Below, in pieces: positions 53,601 to 61,959 of a stretch of DNA of 64,000 bases; position 1 is the first letter of the stretch, and every line of letters starts with the position of its first letter. The position numbers and the translations under genes are program-made. Origin of the DNA: Enterococcus sp. 4G2_DIV0659 (GTDB lineage Bacteria > Bacillota > Bacilli > Lactobacillales > Enterococcaceae); assembly GCF_002140715.2 (NCBI RefSeq), contig NZ_NGLE02000001.1, positions 1,771,001-1,835,000 of the forward strand, written 5' to 3'. Under the pieces are notes generated by a model that saw only the letters and a program-made list of their open reading frames with translations, had not been told where the DNA came from and did not search any database.

Positions 53601-54486
53601 CATTACTGATAACATTGTCTGCACTAGATGCAAGATCAGAACTTTTTCGTCCTGCATGTATGGAAGCTATGATGACATCTGTCTCGTCTTTTAATTCAGC
53701 GACTGCTTTTTCCGCTTCTTCTTTCAATGGATTGAAATATAAACTGTCTACTTTTGGTCCATCCCATAAGGGAATTTGGGGAGTCGTTAGACCAATAATA
53801 CCGACGGTTAAATCTTTGGTTCCATCACCATCTATGTCGATGTCTTTTTTAATAGTTCCGCCGACAAAACGACTGCTTGAATTTTTTTCATACGTGTTGG
53901 CCGATAGTAGGGGGAATTTGGCTTCGCTTTCGAGCTTTTTGATTAAGTCTAAACCAAAGTTAAATTCATGGTTCCCTAAAACCATCGCGTCGTAGTTCAT
54001 ATAATTCATGGCTTTGATCATTGGGTTTGGTTTTTCATTAACCAAAGGTGCTTTGTTGTATAAATCATCTGTTAAAATCGTTCCCTGGTTCATATCACCA
54101 TTATCGATCAAAATTGTTCCGTGGGGATTTTCTGATCGAACATTGTTTACGATCGAGCTCACTTGAGAAAGTCCAACTGGTGTTTGTTTATCATCTTCAT
54201 AGGACCAGTTCCATAGCTGACCATGGACATCAGAGGTGCCTAAAATGGTCAATTTTTGTAGAGTGTTTGTTGCTTCAGCCGTTGTTTTTGGAGTGGCTTC
54301 TTGTGTATCTTGTGTTGTGCTTGAAACAGTAGAGCTTTCTTTGGTGTCGCTTTCTGTTACTTTGGTTTCACTGCTAAGTGTAGTTTCAATAGCGAGCGTA
54401 GTTGTTGCACTAGTACTTGCGAGTAAAGTAGAAACCATTAATACCTGTAAACTAAGTTGAACTTTCTTAAAAACTGACTTTTTCAC
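50695..54486 (-). CDS. Cell-wall-anchored tandem 2',3'-cyclic phosphodiesterase / 5'-nucleotidase (YfkN-like)
   Basis: The 1263-residue surface enzyme has a signal peptide (to about residue 30), a Ser/Thr linker, and two metallophosphoesterase plus 5'-nucleotidase C-terminal modules. The first has SDVHGQLWNW, DNGDMNQGT and GNHEFNFG (from about 80); the second has HTNDVHGRLEGNG, DAGDAFQG and GNHEFDFG (from about 640). It ends with the sorting signal YPKTGE, a hydrophobic helix and a KRKIG tail; Tyr replaces the usual Leu of LPxTG. It degrades extracellular nucleotides to nucleosides, for scavenging or to lower ATP and raise adenosine. It starts with GTG after AAGGAGG. Confidence 0.92.
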   Translation of the reverse strand: MKKSVFKKVQLSLQVLMVSTLLASTSATTTLAIETTLSSETKVTESDTKESSTVSSTTQDTQEATPKTTAEATNTLQKLTILGTSDVHGQLWNWSYEDDKQTPVGLSQVSSIVNNVRSENPHGTILIDNGDMNQGTILTDDLYNKAPLVNEKPNPMIKAMNYMNYDAMVLGNHEFNFGLDLIKKLESEAKFPLLSANTYEKNSSSRFVGGTIKKDIDIDGDGTKDLTVGIIGLTTPQIPLWDGPKVDSLYFNPLKEEAEKAVAELKDETDVIIASIHAGRKSSDLASSADNVISNVAGIDAYILGHDHRSFAEQLQGPTGLVPVAGPKDTGTEMVRIDLDIEKTNNQWQVKQGNATIVNTKTVPADEGLKAETQDYHDTTKAFISQTIGTATGNFLPPEEVKGIPEAQLRPTAMTSLINNVQRKATGAQLAASALFKAESKLNEGPISYSNVFDIYKYPNTLVSANITGEKLLEYMENQADYYNSPSPDDLTISFNENIRVYNYDVFSGITYKIDISKPHGQRIINPMIDGKPVDLAANYTIAMNNYRYEGLLAQGIVTGETIYNSDPETLRGLIAEYIREKQTLNPAEEIENNWEVIGYHFNKNWRDLAVELVNNGTLHTQPAADGRTPNVKPITKQDVINAGFAPQSFTIMHTNDVHGRLEGNGKDVLGMARLKTYKDLIQPDLLIDAGDAFQGLPISNFSKGMDMVKIMNEVGYDAMAVGNHEFDFGFETAMKYKEELNFPILSNNTFKDGKLVFDPYTIVEKNGKKYAIIGVTTPETATKTHPNNVSGITFKDPIAETKKAISDIQGDASQVIDAYVITGHLGIDETTPHEWRGDTLAESLSKEYPELNITVLDGHSHTAVNGGKRFGNVMYTQTGNYLNNVGLVDVDLTDLSKKTASLTPANTLADLEENPTVKALVDEARAKFEKENSTVIIPNNPYQFNGERDNVRTRETNLGNLIGDAMLAYGQKGFKEPSDFAVTNGGGIRANIEPGEVTLGDVVAVMPFGNTIAQIEVTGAKVKEMFEMSLRSMPQKDEAGNIILDDFKQPKLGANGGFLHVSSTIRVHYDSTKKGSLLPADEGNGTNKTIVGERVLQVDIQNRQTGKFEPIDEKKTYRMATNDFLAAGGDGYDMLGGERQEGPSLDTVLIDHLKQASMLRIYNPDTTIDLAQYKEPFPGERIVSISEAEFNKLNKPAPTPQEQDKNKPDKITTPKLEKKADGKTTNYPKTGETIVSYGSLGLLVISLSGYCFYEYNRKRKIG

Positions 54487-54858
54487 AAAATTCCTCCTTA
54501 AGATAAAAGTGAAGCTAGTCCGAAAAGCGAGATAACGTTAAAAATAGACAAGGATTCCCCCAAAATACCTTCGATTTAACTTTATCAAATAAATGATACG
54601 CTTTCATTTTTATAGACCACCTAAATAGTAATATATATCTGTTGTATTGTCACTAGGAAATGCTCTGGAATTTCAAAAGAAATTGACAAAAATAACATAT
54701 TTTATCGATCTTTGCTTTTTTTCCTGTTACTGATGCTTATTTTTATTAGAAAATTGTATTATTTTGGAGGAATGCCTCAAAATCACTTGATTTATTTCGA
54801 AAAAGTGACTACTATTTATAAGGAAACTATTGTTCAGTAAAAGAAAGTGGAGGTCCCC
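54487..54858. other. Divergent intergenic region between the nucleotidase and prs
   Basis: About 370 AT-rich bases that must hold both promoters. No PurBox, riboswitch or extra gene could be assigned. The prs leader ends with GTGGAGGT before ATG 54859. Confidence 0.4.
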
Positions 54859-55830
54859 ATGTCAAAACATTATTTTGATCCAAGATTGAAGATTTTTTCT
54901 CTTAACTCAAATCGTCCGTTAGCGGAAAAAATTGCCGCAGCAGTTGGTGTAGAATTAGGAAAATCTTCTGTCACTCAATTCAGTGATGGTGAAATTCAAG
55001 TAAATATCGAAGAAAGTATTCGTGGTTCTCACGTGTACATTATTCAATCAACTAGCAGTCCTGTGAATGATAATTTGATGGAATTGTTGATTATGATTGA
55101 CGCATTAAAACGTGCTAGTGCGAAAACAATCAATGTCGTGATGCCTTATTATGGCTATGCGCGTCAAGATCGTAAAGCTCGTGCCCGTGAACCAATCACA
55201 GCAAAATTGGTTGCCAATATGCTTGAAAAAGCAGGAGCAACTAGAATGTTAACATTGGATTTACATGCCGTTCAAATTCAAGGATTTTTCGATATTCCAG
55301 TGGATCACTTGATGGGTGCACCATTGATTGCAGATTATTTCTTAGAACGTGATATTAAAGGTGATGATGTGGTCGTTGTTTCTCCTGACCATGGTGGAGT
55401 GACTCGTGCTCGTAAGTTGGCAGAGTACTTAAAATCACCAATCGCAATCATTGACAAACGTCGTCCGAAAGCTAACGTGGCTGAAGTGATGAATATTATT
55501 GGACATGTAGAAGGCAAAACATGTGTGTTGATTGATGATATGATCGATACAGCGGGGACGATTTCTTTAGCAGCTAATGCACTGAAAGAAGCTGGTGCGA
55601 AAGAAGTTTATGCATCATGTACACACCCAGTCTTGTCAGGACCTGCGTTACAGCGTATTGAAGAATCTGCTATTGAGCGTTTAGTTGTAACAGATTCTAT
55701 CTATCTTTCAGATGATAGAAAAATCGACAAAATCGATGAAGTTAGTGTGGGTGAACTGATTGGTGATGCAATCAAACGTATCCACGAAAACAAACCAGTT
55801 AGTCCATTGTTTGAAACAAAACGCCGTTAA
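54859..55830 (+). CDS. prs: Ribose-phosphate pyrophosphokinase (PRPP synthetase)
   Basis: The 323-residue enzyme makes PRPP for purines, pyrimidines, histidine, tryptophan and [19 protein letters not shown], the metal site [11 protein letters not shown] and the PRPP loop [12 protein letters not shown] are present. ATG 54859 with GTGGAGG is preferred over a GTG four codons earlier. PRPP is the ligand of PurR encoded upstream, so both sit in the same functional neighbourhood. A terminator follows. Confidence 0.96.
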   Translation: MSKHYFDPRLKIFSLNSNRPLAEKIAAAVGVELGKSSVTQFSDGEIQVNIEESIRGSHVYIIQSTSSPVNDNLMELLIMIDALKRASAKTINVVMPYYGYARQDRKARAREPITAKLVANMLEKAGATRMLTLDLHAVQIQGFFDIPVDHLMGAPLIADYFLERDIKGDDVVVVSPDHGGVTRARKLAEYLKSPIAIIDKRRPKANVAEVMNIIGHVEGKTCVLIDDMIDTAGTISLAANALKEAGAKEVYASCTHPVLSGPALQRIEESAIERLVVTDSIYLSDDRKIDKIDEVSVGELIGDAIKRIHENKPVSPLFETKRR

Positions 55831-55837
55831 TAAAGTG

Positions 55838-55898
55838 AAAGCGATAAGTATTATTTTCTGTATGTACAAGACAGGAGATGAAGCTTGTCGCTTTTTTT
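55838..55898 (+). terminator. Terminator after prs
   Basis: AAAGCGATAAG pairs with CTTGTCGCTTT, with a loop of about 35 bases and a T-run. The remaining stretch to 56207 is AT-rich and shows no gene. Confidence 0.65.
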
Positions 55899-56207
55899 GT
55901 TGGACAAAAAGGGTTTAGTAATAGGAATAAATTGATTTTTTTTAAATGTTTAAATAAAAAATACTATTTTCTAAATTATATCCATCGGAAGAAACCGTTT
56001 TATCTCTTTTTCATAGAAAATATATGGTGAGGGAAAGTCCAAATAAGAAATAGCAAGTTCAAATTTAGGCGATGGTGGGAAAAAAATAATTAAAGAAACT
56101 CGTTTTTGATGCTATGCTAAATTTAGTAAATAAGGGTCATTTTATACATAGAAAAATCAGAGATATTTATTAGAATTGTAGGCAACTTTAGTAAGAGAGG
56201 AACATTT

Positions 56208-56300
56208 ATGAAAAGAGAAAGATATGAGCTTGTAGGTTTAGGGATTCAGTTATCTGTGGTGGTATTTGGTTTAGTTTATTATTTTTTTATTTATAGATAA
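56208..56300 (+). CDS. Tiny membrane peptide upstream of rnfC
   Basis: A 30-residue frame (MKRERYELVGLGIQLSVVVF then a hydrophobic end and Arg) has a good AGAGAGGA ribosome site 7 bases before the ATG. It is mostly one membrane helix. It ends 30 bases before rnfC on the same strand, so co-transcription is likely. The function is unknown; it could be a small subunit or stabiliser of the RnfC-RnfD pair (inference). Confidence 0.5.
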   Translation: MKRERYELVGLGIQLSVVVFGLVYYFFIYR

Positions 56301-56330
56301 AAGATACAAAAATAGAAAGAGGGAAGATGC

Positions 56331-57620
56331 GTGCTGTTTAAAATCAAAAGAAAACTTGGTGGTGTCTATGTACCAAAAAATAAATGGTTAACGAAGTTGG
56401 AAGGGATCAAAGATATCGAAGCGCCAAAATTTATCGTTTTACCAATGAATATGCATATTGGGAAACCAGCTAAAATTGTTGTTTCAGTTGGTCAAAAGGT
56501 AAAGATTGGTACATTGATTGGCGAAAAGGACGGTTTGATTTCAGCTAATATACATAGCTCGATTTCTGGAACAGTTGAAAAAATTGAGCAACGAGTAATC
56601 AGCAATCGTGAAGTGCCTGTTGTTGTGATTAAAAATGATTTTGAAGATACATATGAATTATTTCAACCTATTGGAGAAAATTTAGTAGAAATCATCAAAA
56701 GTAACGGAATTGTTGGGATGGGCGGAGCAGGATTTCCGACAGATGTAAAGTTTCTGTTGAAAGAGCATCAAGCAATTGATACATTGATTATTAATGCAGT
56801 GGAATGTGAACCATTTGTCACGGCGGATAGAAGAATTATTTTAGAATCTATGAATGAATTTATAAATGGGATCAAACTGCTACAAGAGACACTTTCAATC
56901 AAACAATGTGTGATTGCGATCGAAAGTTCATCTGAAGAAGCTGTACATAAGTTAAAAGAAAAAATAGATAACCACCGCATCAAATTGGCGATTTTGCCTA
57001 ATTATTATCCTCAAGGTGCGGAGAAAATTGTCATCAAAGCTGTGTTAGGTAAAGAGTTACCACTGGGCAAATTGCCAATCGACTTAAATACAGCAATTAT
57101 GAATGTGTCAACCTTGTTTGCAGCAGCTCAAGCGTTGAAAGAAAACAGACCTTTGATCGATCGTATTGTGACGGTTTCTGGGACACCCATCAAACATCCT
57201 CAAAATATCCGAGTGAAGATTGGGACACCGATCGAGCATGTGATTGAAGCGTGCGGCGGTTTTGTAGAAAGTCCAATGAAACTGATCAACGGTGGTCCTA
57301 TGATGGGGAAACTTATTCAAAATTTAGATGAGCCAGTGACGAAAACAACTTCGTTAATTCTTGCGTTAACAAAAGAAGAAGCGAATGTTCCAGAAGAAGA
57401 AAATTGCATTCGTTGTTCAGAATGTGTCAATGCTTGTCCGGTTAATTTACAGCCAATATCGATTAGTAATGCGTATCGTTCTGGAAATATTGAAGAAACC
57501 AAACGTTTAGGTGTGCTAAACTGTATCGATTGTGGGGCATGTTCTTATATTTGTCCATCTAAAATCGATATCTTGGGTGATATCCGAGCAGCGAAACAGA
57601 AAGTATTGGAGAGTCAATGA
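56331..57620 (+). CDS. rnfC: RnfC-like electron-transport subunit
   Basis: This 429-residue protein has the RnfC layout: an N-terminal barrel-sandwich part (LPMNMHIGKPAKIVVSVGQKVK), an NADH/FMN-binding Rossmann-like domain with GIVGMGGAGFPTDVKF, an SLBB-like segment, and two [4Fe-4S] clusters in CIRCSECVNACPV and CIDCGACSYICPS near the C-terminus. In full Rnf complexes it is the NADH- or ferredoxin-linked peripheral subunit. Here only RnfD follows; RnfA, B, E and G are not in the window. GTG 56331 has AGAGGGA upstream and its end overlaps the rnfD start by four bases. Confidence 0.88.
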   Translation: MLFKIKRKLGGVYVPKNKWLTKLEGIKDIEAPKFIVLPMNMHIGKPAKIVVSVGQKVKIGTLIGEKDGLISANIHSSISGTVEKIEQRVISNREVPVVVIKNDFEDTYELFQPIGENLVEIIKSNGIVGMGGAGFPTDVKFLLKEHQAIDTLIINAVECEPFVTADRRIILESMNEFINGIKLLQETLSIKQCVIAIESSSEEAVHKLKEKIDNHRIKLAILPNYYPQGAEKIVIKAVLGKELPLGKLPIDLNTAIMNVSTLFAAAQALKENRPLIDRIVTVSGTPIKHPQNIRVKIGTPIEHVIEACGGFVESPMKLINGGPMMGKLIQNLDEPVTKTTSLILALTKEEANVPEEENCIRCSECVNACPVNLQPISISNAYRSGNIEETKRLGVLNCIDCGACSYICPSKIDILGDIRAAKQKVLESQ

Positions 57621-58573
57621 TGATAAATAAAGAGTATATAAGTGCAGGGTCATTTATGGGCCCCCATAGTAGAGAAAAATGGACGTCACAGTGGATTATG
57701 CAGCAAGTAATGATTGCATTGATGTTTCCAACGATTGCGGCCACTTACTTTTTTGGCTGGTGGTCATTAGTCATGGTTGCGGTAAGTATTAGTGCTTGTG
57801 TGGGGCTTGAATTTGCCTTTCAAAAGATCGTTAGAAAAAGAGTGACGATAACAGATTATAGTGCGGTGATCACAGGTTGGTTGCTCGCGTTGACGTTACC
57901 TGTGACAGCGCCATTATGGACGTTGCTGATTGGGGATTTTATTGCCATTATTGTCGTGAAACAGTTGACCGGCGGAATCGGTAGAAATTGGTTAAATCCA
58001 GCAGTAGCAGCGCGTGTGTTGTTAAAATTGTTTTTCTCACCGTGGATTACAAATTGGGTGACACCTCAACCAGATGTTGTGGCAACAGCGACACCATTGG
58101 CTGATTTGGGGAATTTTGCTAGAGAGGTTTCTCCAACAACACCAGATTTGTTTGATTTATTTATGGGGTTTGGTTTAGGCGGTCCAATTGGAGAGACGTG
58201 TAAATTTGCGTTACTTTTATCAGCGATTTATTTGGTTGCTCGAAAAATCATTAATCCGTTGGTGCCTGTTCTGACATTAGGCTCGTTTTATAGCGCAATT
58301 TTGTTATATAGCGGGTTTGACTTTTCATTTGCTAATGCCCATTTGTTGAGTGGCGCATTGATTTTTGCGGCGGTCTTTATGGTGACGGATTATACGACTT
58401 CACCGTTGACGGATAAAGGGAAGTATATTTTTGCGATCGGCTGTGGTGTGTTGGCAGTGGTCTTGAGAATTAGTTTGGACTTGCCTGGTGGAATTGGTGT
58501 GGCGATTTTGGTGATGAACTTGCTGACGCCGTTGATTAATAGATATACAGTATCGAGGATTTATGGGGAATGA
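57617..58573 (+). CDS. rnfD: RnfD-like membrane subunit
   Basis: The 318-residue membrane protein of the NqrB/RnfD family has about nine hydrophobic segments. VATATPLADLG near residue 160 matches the region where RnfD carries covalently bound FMN on a Thr; NWLNPAVAARVLL and FMVTDYTTSPLTDKGK are also typical. It should carry electrons and possibly ions across the membrane with RnfC. FMN attachment needs an ApbE-type transferase, which is not in this window. It is translationally coupled to rnfC, and a terminator follows. Confidence 0.88.
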   Translation: MMINKEYISAGSFMGPHSREKWTSQWIMQQVMIALMFPTIAATYFFGWWSLVMVAVSISACVGLEFAFQKIVRKRVTITDYSAVITGWLLALTLPVTAPLWTLLIGDFIAIIVVKQLTGGIGRNWLNPAVAARVLLKLFFSPWITNWVTPQPDVVATATPLADLGNFAREVSPTTPDLFDLFMGFGLGGPIGETCKFALLLSAIYLVARKIINPLVPVLTLGSFYSAILLYSGFDFSFANAHLLSGALIFAAVFMVTDYTTSPLTDKGKYIFAIGCGVLAVVLRISLDLPGGIGVAILVMNLLTPLINRYTVSRIYGE

Positions 58574-58579
58574 TAGAAA

Positions 58580-58620
58580 TAGAGACCTGAGCAAAACAAT
58601 TTTAGTTTTGTTCGGGTCTC
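58580..58620. terminator. Bidirectional terminator
   Basis: AGAGACCTGAGCAAAAC pairs with GTTTTGTTCGGGTCTCT with two mismatches. It lies between the convergent rnfD and the small minus-strand gene. Confidence 0.78.
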
Positions 58621-58625
58621 TTAAA

Positions 58626-58934
58626 TTATACTTTAGCTTTTTCTTTTGTTTTTAATTCATCGAATTGTTTTTCTAATATGGCAGTCTTTGCTAAAAAATC
58701 TTTATAGAAGATGTTGAAAATTTGAGAGTTCACATGAAATTCTTTGATTATTTGCTTCTTGTTCAATGGAATTGCTTTGTTACTGAAAAAATTCTTTAGT
58801 ATCATTAGTGATTGAGTCCATGATTCGAGCTGATCAAATGTATCTTTTATTAGATACATATCTTGGTATGAGATTGATTTTACAGGTTGATTGTTTTTGG
58901 TTTTAATTATGGAACTTTGCTTTGTTGAGTTCAT
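58626..58934 (-). CDS. Hypothetical 102-residue protein
   Basis: This protein has a polar, Lys-rich N-terminus and a helical remainder (FDQLESWTQSLMILKNFFS, then KFHVNSQIFN-like and LEKQFDELKTKEKAK helices). No membrane segment or known motif is seen. ATG 58934 has AAAAGGGGG upstream. It is divergent from the XRE-type regulator with 165 bases between them, so the two may share a control region. No family was recognised. Confidence 0.55.
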   Translation of the reverse strand: MNSTKQSSIIKTKNNQPVKSISYQDMYLIKDTFDQLESWTQSLMILKNFFSNKAIPLNKKQIIKEFHVNSQIFNIFYKDFLAKTAILEKQFDELKTKEKAKV

Positions 58935-59012
58935 TTTTATTTTCCCCCTTTTAGATATAGACATAAAAAACACCCTTTTTAAATATGCCTTAAACCAATT
59001 ATACCCTTTTTT

Positions 59013-59040
59013 AAAATCAATATCAATGAATTTTGATTTT
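59013..59040. promoter_or_regulatory. Inverted repeat, possible operator of the XRE regulator
   Basis: AAAATCAA and TTGATTTT are mirror arms 12 bases apart, inside the divergent promoter region between the 102-residue protein and the XRE gene. This position suits autoregulation. Confidence 0.4.
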
Positions 59041-59099
59041 TAAAACTCGTATTTATTAAGTTTTGTGTTGTAAAATTGTGTATGAAGGGAGAGAGGGAT

Positions 59100-59414
59100 A
59101 TGAACGAAACTGAATTAAGGAGTTTTATCTCTAAAAAGCTAAACTATTTCCGTTTGAAAAAGAAGGTAAGCGCTAGAGAAATGAGTTTAGCTATTGGACA
59201 GAGTGATAATTATATAAATTCTATTGAGAACAAACGTGTGACACCCTCAATCCAGATGCTGTATACTATTTGTGAATATTTAGATGTTCCAGTAGATGAG
59301 TTTCTTAGTGAGACAAAGACCAAAGATTATTATTTGAAAGAGATAAATAAAAGGCTCGTGGAGCTTGATGGTGAGCAATTAGCAAGTATTTTGGCGATGC
59401 TGAAGTCGTTATAA
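59100..59414 (+). CDS. XRE-family HTH transcriptional regulator
   Basis: The 104-residue regulator has an N-terminal Cro/C1 helix-turn-helix (about residues 5-65): KLNYFRLKKKVSAREMSLAI, then IGQSDNYINSIENKRVTPSI and YLDVPVDEFL. The C-terminal part (ALKEINKRLVELDGEQL-like) may dimerise. GAGAGAGGG precedes ATG 59100. It faces the helicase operon and is divergent from the 102-residue gene; it may control this small island. Confidence 0.85.
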   Translation: MNETELRSFISKKLNYFRLKKKVSAREMSLAIGQSDNYINSIENKRVTPSIQMLYTICEYLDVPVDEFLSETKTKDYYLKEINKRLVELDGEQLASILAMLKSL

Positions 59415-59435
59415 TTTTGGTAGTAGTCCCTTTTT

Positions 59436-59492
59436 AAATGAAAACAAGCATGACTTTGATAATTGTTATCAAAGTCATGCTTGTTTTCATTT
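59436..59492. terminator. 27-bp perfect hairpin with 3-nt loop
   Basis: The stretch 59436-59462 is exactly complementary to 59466-59492, with loop TTG. The arms begin AAATGAAAACAAGCATGAC. It is far longer than usual terminators. It lies between convergent genes and could end both transcripts or be a small inserted palindrome. Confidence 0.75.
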
Positions 59493-59493
59493 T

Positions 59494-59514
59494 GGGTAGA
59501 GACATTCTCTACCC
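59494..59514. terminator. Adjacent 9-bp hairpin
   Basis: GGGTAGAGA-CAT-TCTCTACCC directly follows the long hairpin. The TATTTC tail is weak, so its role is unclear. Confidence 0.45.
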
Positions 59515-59549
59515 TATTTCTAAAAATAATATGAATTCTTATTAAGTAA

Positions 59550-59873
59550 TTAACATATTTTTTTATTTTGGATGTGTTGCTTTTTGTGGTGTTCTATTAA
59601 AGAATTTAATTCTTTGGATCTATTAAAGATTTCTAATTCTTCAGTTCCATACAAAATTTTGGCTGTTAGTAAGTTATCTTTTTTATCAAATACATAAAAA
59701 TAATTAACTTCTTCATTATCTTCTAGAGACGTCATTCTACAAATTATATTTTGCTCTTCTTTATAATAATTAATTTCACTATAGTTATTTAACTTAATGT
59801 TTTCTAAAAGGTTATACGGCGTAAGGATTGTTGAATTAGTTAATTCATAAATCCTTTCAATTTGATTATACAT
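59550..59873 (-). CDS. Hypothetical protein co-encoded with the helicase
   Basis: This 107-residue soluble protein (MYNQIERIYELTNSTILTPY...) has a beta-rich middle (NIICRMTSLEDNEEVNYFYVFD) and a basic C-terminus (HHKKQHIQNKKIC). ATG 59873 lies two bases beyond the helicase stop, with AAGGGA 9 bases before it, so the two are an operon. No family was recognised. A partner or regulator of the helicase is a reasonable guess only. Confidence 0.6.
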   Translation of the reverse strand: MYNQIERIYELTNSTILTPYNLLENIKLNNYSEINYYKEEQNIICRMTSLEDNEEVNYFYVFDKKDNLLTAKILYGTEELEIFNRSKELNSLIEHHKKQHIQNKKIC

Positions 59874-59874
59874 A

Positions 59875-61749
59875 TCATTCATTCCCTTCAAAAAATCCCT
59901 TGAGGTAATCAGCTTGTTGTTCTAATAGTTCGCCAGCACGTTCATAATCGTCATTAGACCATTCTTCTCTTTTATAACCAATTGCATTTTTTAAGAACGA
60001 ATTAAAATAAGTTGCTAACATACCACCGTTATCAGTAATTTTACTTGGTATCCATTGATATTTACCGTTGAATATAGGTAAAGTTTTTAATTCTTTTCCA
60101 CTTATATCAACACCAGCAATTAGCAATAGTTCAGGCACAATAACTTGCCTAATATTAGTATCAGTTGTTTTCTTTCTTCTTTTAAGAATTACATCAGGTC
60201 GTTTTAATTCATTTGAGCTAGAATCTTGTCTGTTCAGTATATCAGATGCTTCATTTTTTGTAATGTTGAGAAGCTTAGAAAGATCTAGAATTTTTTTCTG
60301 TCTTTTTTGTCGTTCTTTTTGAGCTTGGATAATATAGTCCGTTTCCATATAGATAGAATGGCTCATGTTTCCTTGCCCAAGTTCTTTTACCTGACCAAAG
60401 TCAATTTCAATAATTCCACCAGTTGGGGGATTTATGCCAGGCTCAGAATCAGGAATATCTCTGTCCGTTAATACATCAATGAAATTACTTTCTTGTAGTT
60501 GAGATTTATAGTACTCCCATAATTCATCTAGAAAAAGTAGCTCATGAGCTACGACACTACCAATGTTATCTTCTGATTTTCTCACTTCATTTTGAGGTAT
60601 TGCTCTTAGTATTCTACCTATAAATTGTTCGTAAGGCAAGGGGTTTTTAAAAGCTCTAAATATTGCTGCAACAGAAAGATATTTGTGATCATATCCCTCG
60701 CCCATCATAGAAACATTGACAATGACCTCTACACGATGATTTTCAATATCAGAAAAAGCTTTTTCTTTTTCCTCAGGTTTTAATTCATTGTGTATTGCAA
60801 TAGCTTTATAACCTTCAGAGACATAAAGTTCAGCTATTCTTTTTGCTTCTTTAATGTTAGAAGCAGCAGCAATGATTTTATGTGGAACATCCGTATTTGC
60901 CCTTTTTCTTTGTAGTATTTCTATACTTTTTTTGACTACACTAATTTTACATTCATCTGAAAAAGCAACAGAACGAGCTATCCAATCTTCGTTTTTTAAT
61001 TCCATATCCAAAATTTGTTGATAAGTATATTGCTTACTATAATTATCATCCAGAGTAAAATAAAGTTGTTCAGGTATATAGTTAAATTTTTCCAGAGATT
61101 TAACATAGCCATTACTCATAGCCTGACTAAGTTTGTATTTGTAAACAAGTTCTCCAACTAATTGTTTTTGATCAGTTCTATATGCTGTAGCAGTTAGTTT
61201 AACAACCTTAGCTTCTGAGAAGTGACTTAAGTTTTCTAACCAAGTAGTAGCTTCAGAATGATGTGCTTCGTCAATAATAATCATATCAAAAAAATTAGAC
61301 TCATATTGATTTAAGAGTGCCATCTCATTTCTGCTTTGTAGTTTTTGTATATTTGCAATAACAATATTCGCTTGTTCCATATGTTCTTTTCTAGTGTTTT
61401 TACCTTCATATTTAACAACCGTAGGCAAGTTTTTAGGATTATTAATAATACCCATATCAGTCCAAAAATTACTTGAATTTCCACTATCTAAACTATTCTC
61501 AATGGTATTTAAAATAGTTAATTGAGGAGCAATAATTAAAACTCTTCCATTAGAAATGTTGTAAGGAAGTAACGAAATTAGTCCAGTTTTACCACTGCCA
61601 GTTGGTAAAATGACAATTGCATGTTTATTTGTTTTATTTTTTATTTTGAAATGTTCATATACTTCAGCATAGGCTAAAATTTGTGGTTCTCTAAGTTTTT
61701 CATTTTGTACAATGTTTGTAGGTGTGTTAATGAAATAATTATTCTCCAA
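59875..61749 (-). CDS. DEAD/DEAH-box superfamily 2 helicase, possible defence protein
   Basis: The helicase has about 624 residues. Motif I is ILPTGSGKTGLIS (about residue 50), motif II IIIDEAHHSEATTW, motif III LTATAYRT, motif V VNVSMMGEGYD and motif VI YEQFIGRILRA. The C-terminal 200 residues (from about 420) are unique and may bind a substrate. This SSL2/ResIII-type layout is common in phage-defence operons but also in other DNA or RNA remodelling systems; no nuclease domain is seen. TTG 61749 has GGAGAG 8 bases upstream and fits the promoter at 61785-61813; the frame is open to 61773. Confidence 0.8.
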   Translation of the reverse strand: MENNYFINTPTNIVQNEKLREPQILAYAEVYEHFKIKNKTNKHAIVILPTGSGKTGLISLLPYNISNGRVLIIAPQLTILNTIENSLDSGNSSNFWTDMGIINNPKNLPTVVKYEGKNTRKEHMEQANIVIANIQKLQSRNEMALLNQYESNFFDMIIIDEAHHSEATTWLENLSHFSEAKVVKLTATAYRTDQKQLVGELVYKYKLSQAMSNGYVKSLEKFNYIPEQLYFTLDDNYSKQYTYQQILDMELKNEDWIARSVAFSDECKISVVKKSIEILQRKRANTDVPHKIIAAASNIKEAKRIAELYVSEGYKAIAIHNELKPEEKEKAFSDIENHRVEVIVNVSMMGEGYDHKYLSVAAIFRAFKNPLPYEQFIGRILRAIPQNEVRKSEDNIGSVVAHELLFLDELWEYYKSQLQESNFIDVLTDRDIPDSEPGINPPTGGIIEIDFGQVKELGQGNMSHSIYMETDYIIQAQKERQKRQKKILDLSKLLNITKNEASDILNRQDSSSNELKRPDVILKRRKKTTDTNIRQVIVPELLLIAGVDISGKELKTLPIFNGKYQWIPSKITDNGGMLATYFNSFLKNAIGYKREEWSNDDYERAGELLEQQADYLKGFFEGNE

Positions 61750-61784
61750 ATTTTCCACTCTCCGATTTAACAAAATATAAACTA

Positions 61785-61813
61785 ATTCTATCAGCTATTA
61801 GATACTGACACAA
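61785..61813 (-). promoter_or_regulatory. Promoter of the helicase operon
   Basis: On the minus strand TTGTGT (61813-61808) and TAGAAT (61790-61785) are 17 bases apart. Transcription would start near 61778, supporting a translation start at 61749 rather than 61773. The remainder of 61814-61959 shows nothing further. Confidence 0.55.
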
Positions 61814-61959
61814 CAAAAATAATATAAATAGTAATCTCAATGTCATTTATATTTTTTGTTTGCTATTACTATTAATGCTACGGACATAAAAATCTAATAC
61901 TGATTAGTTTGTTGATTACTGGATAGTAAAAAAATTAGTAAAAATAAGAATTAGGCAAA

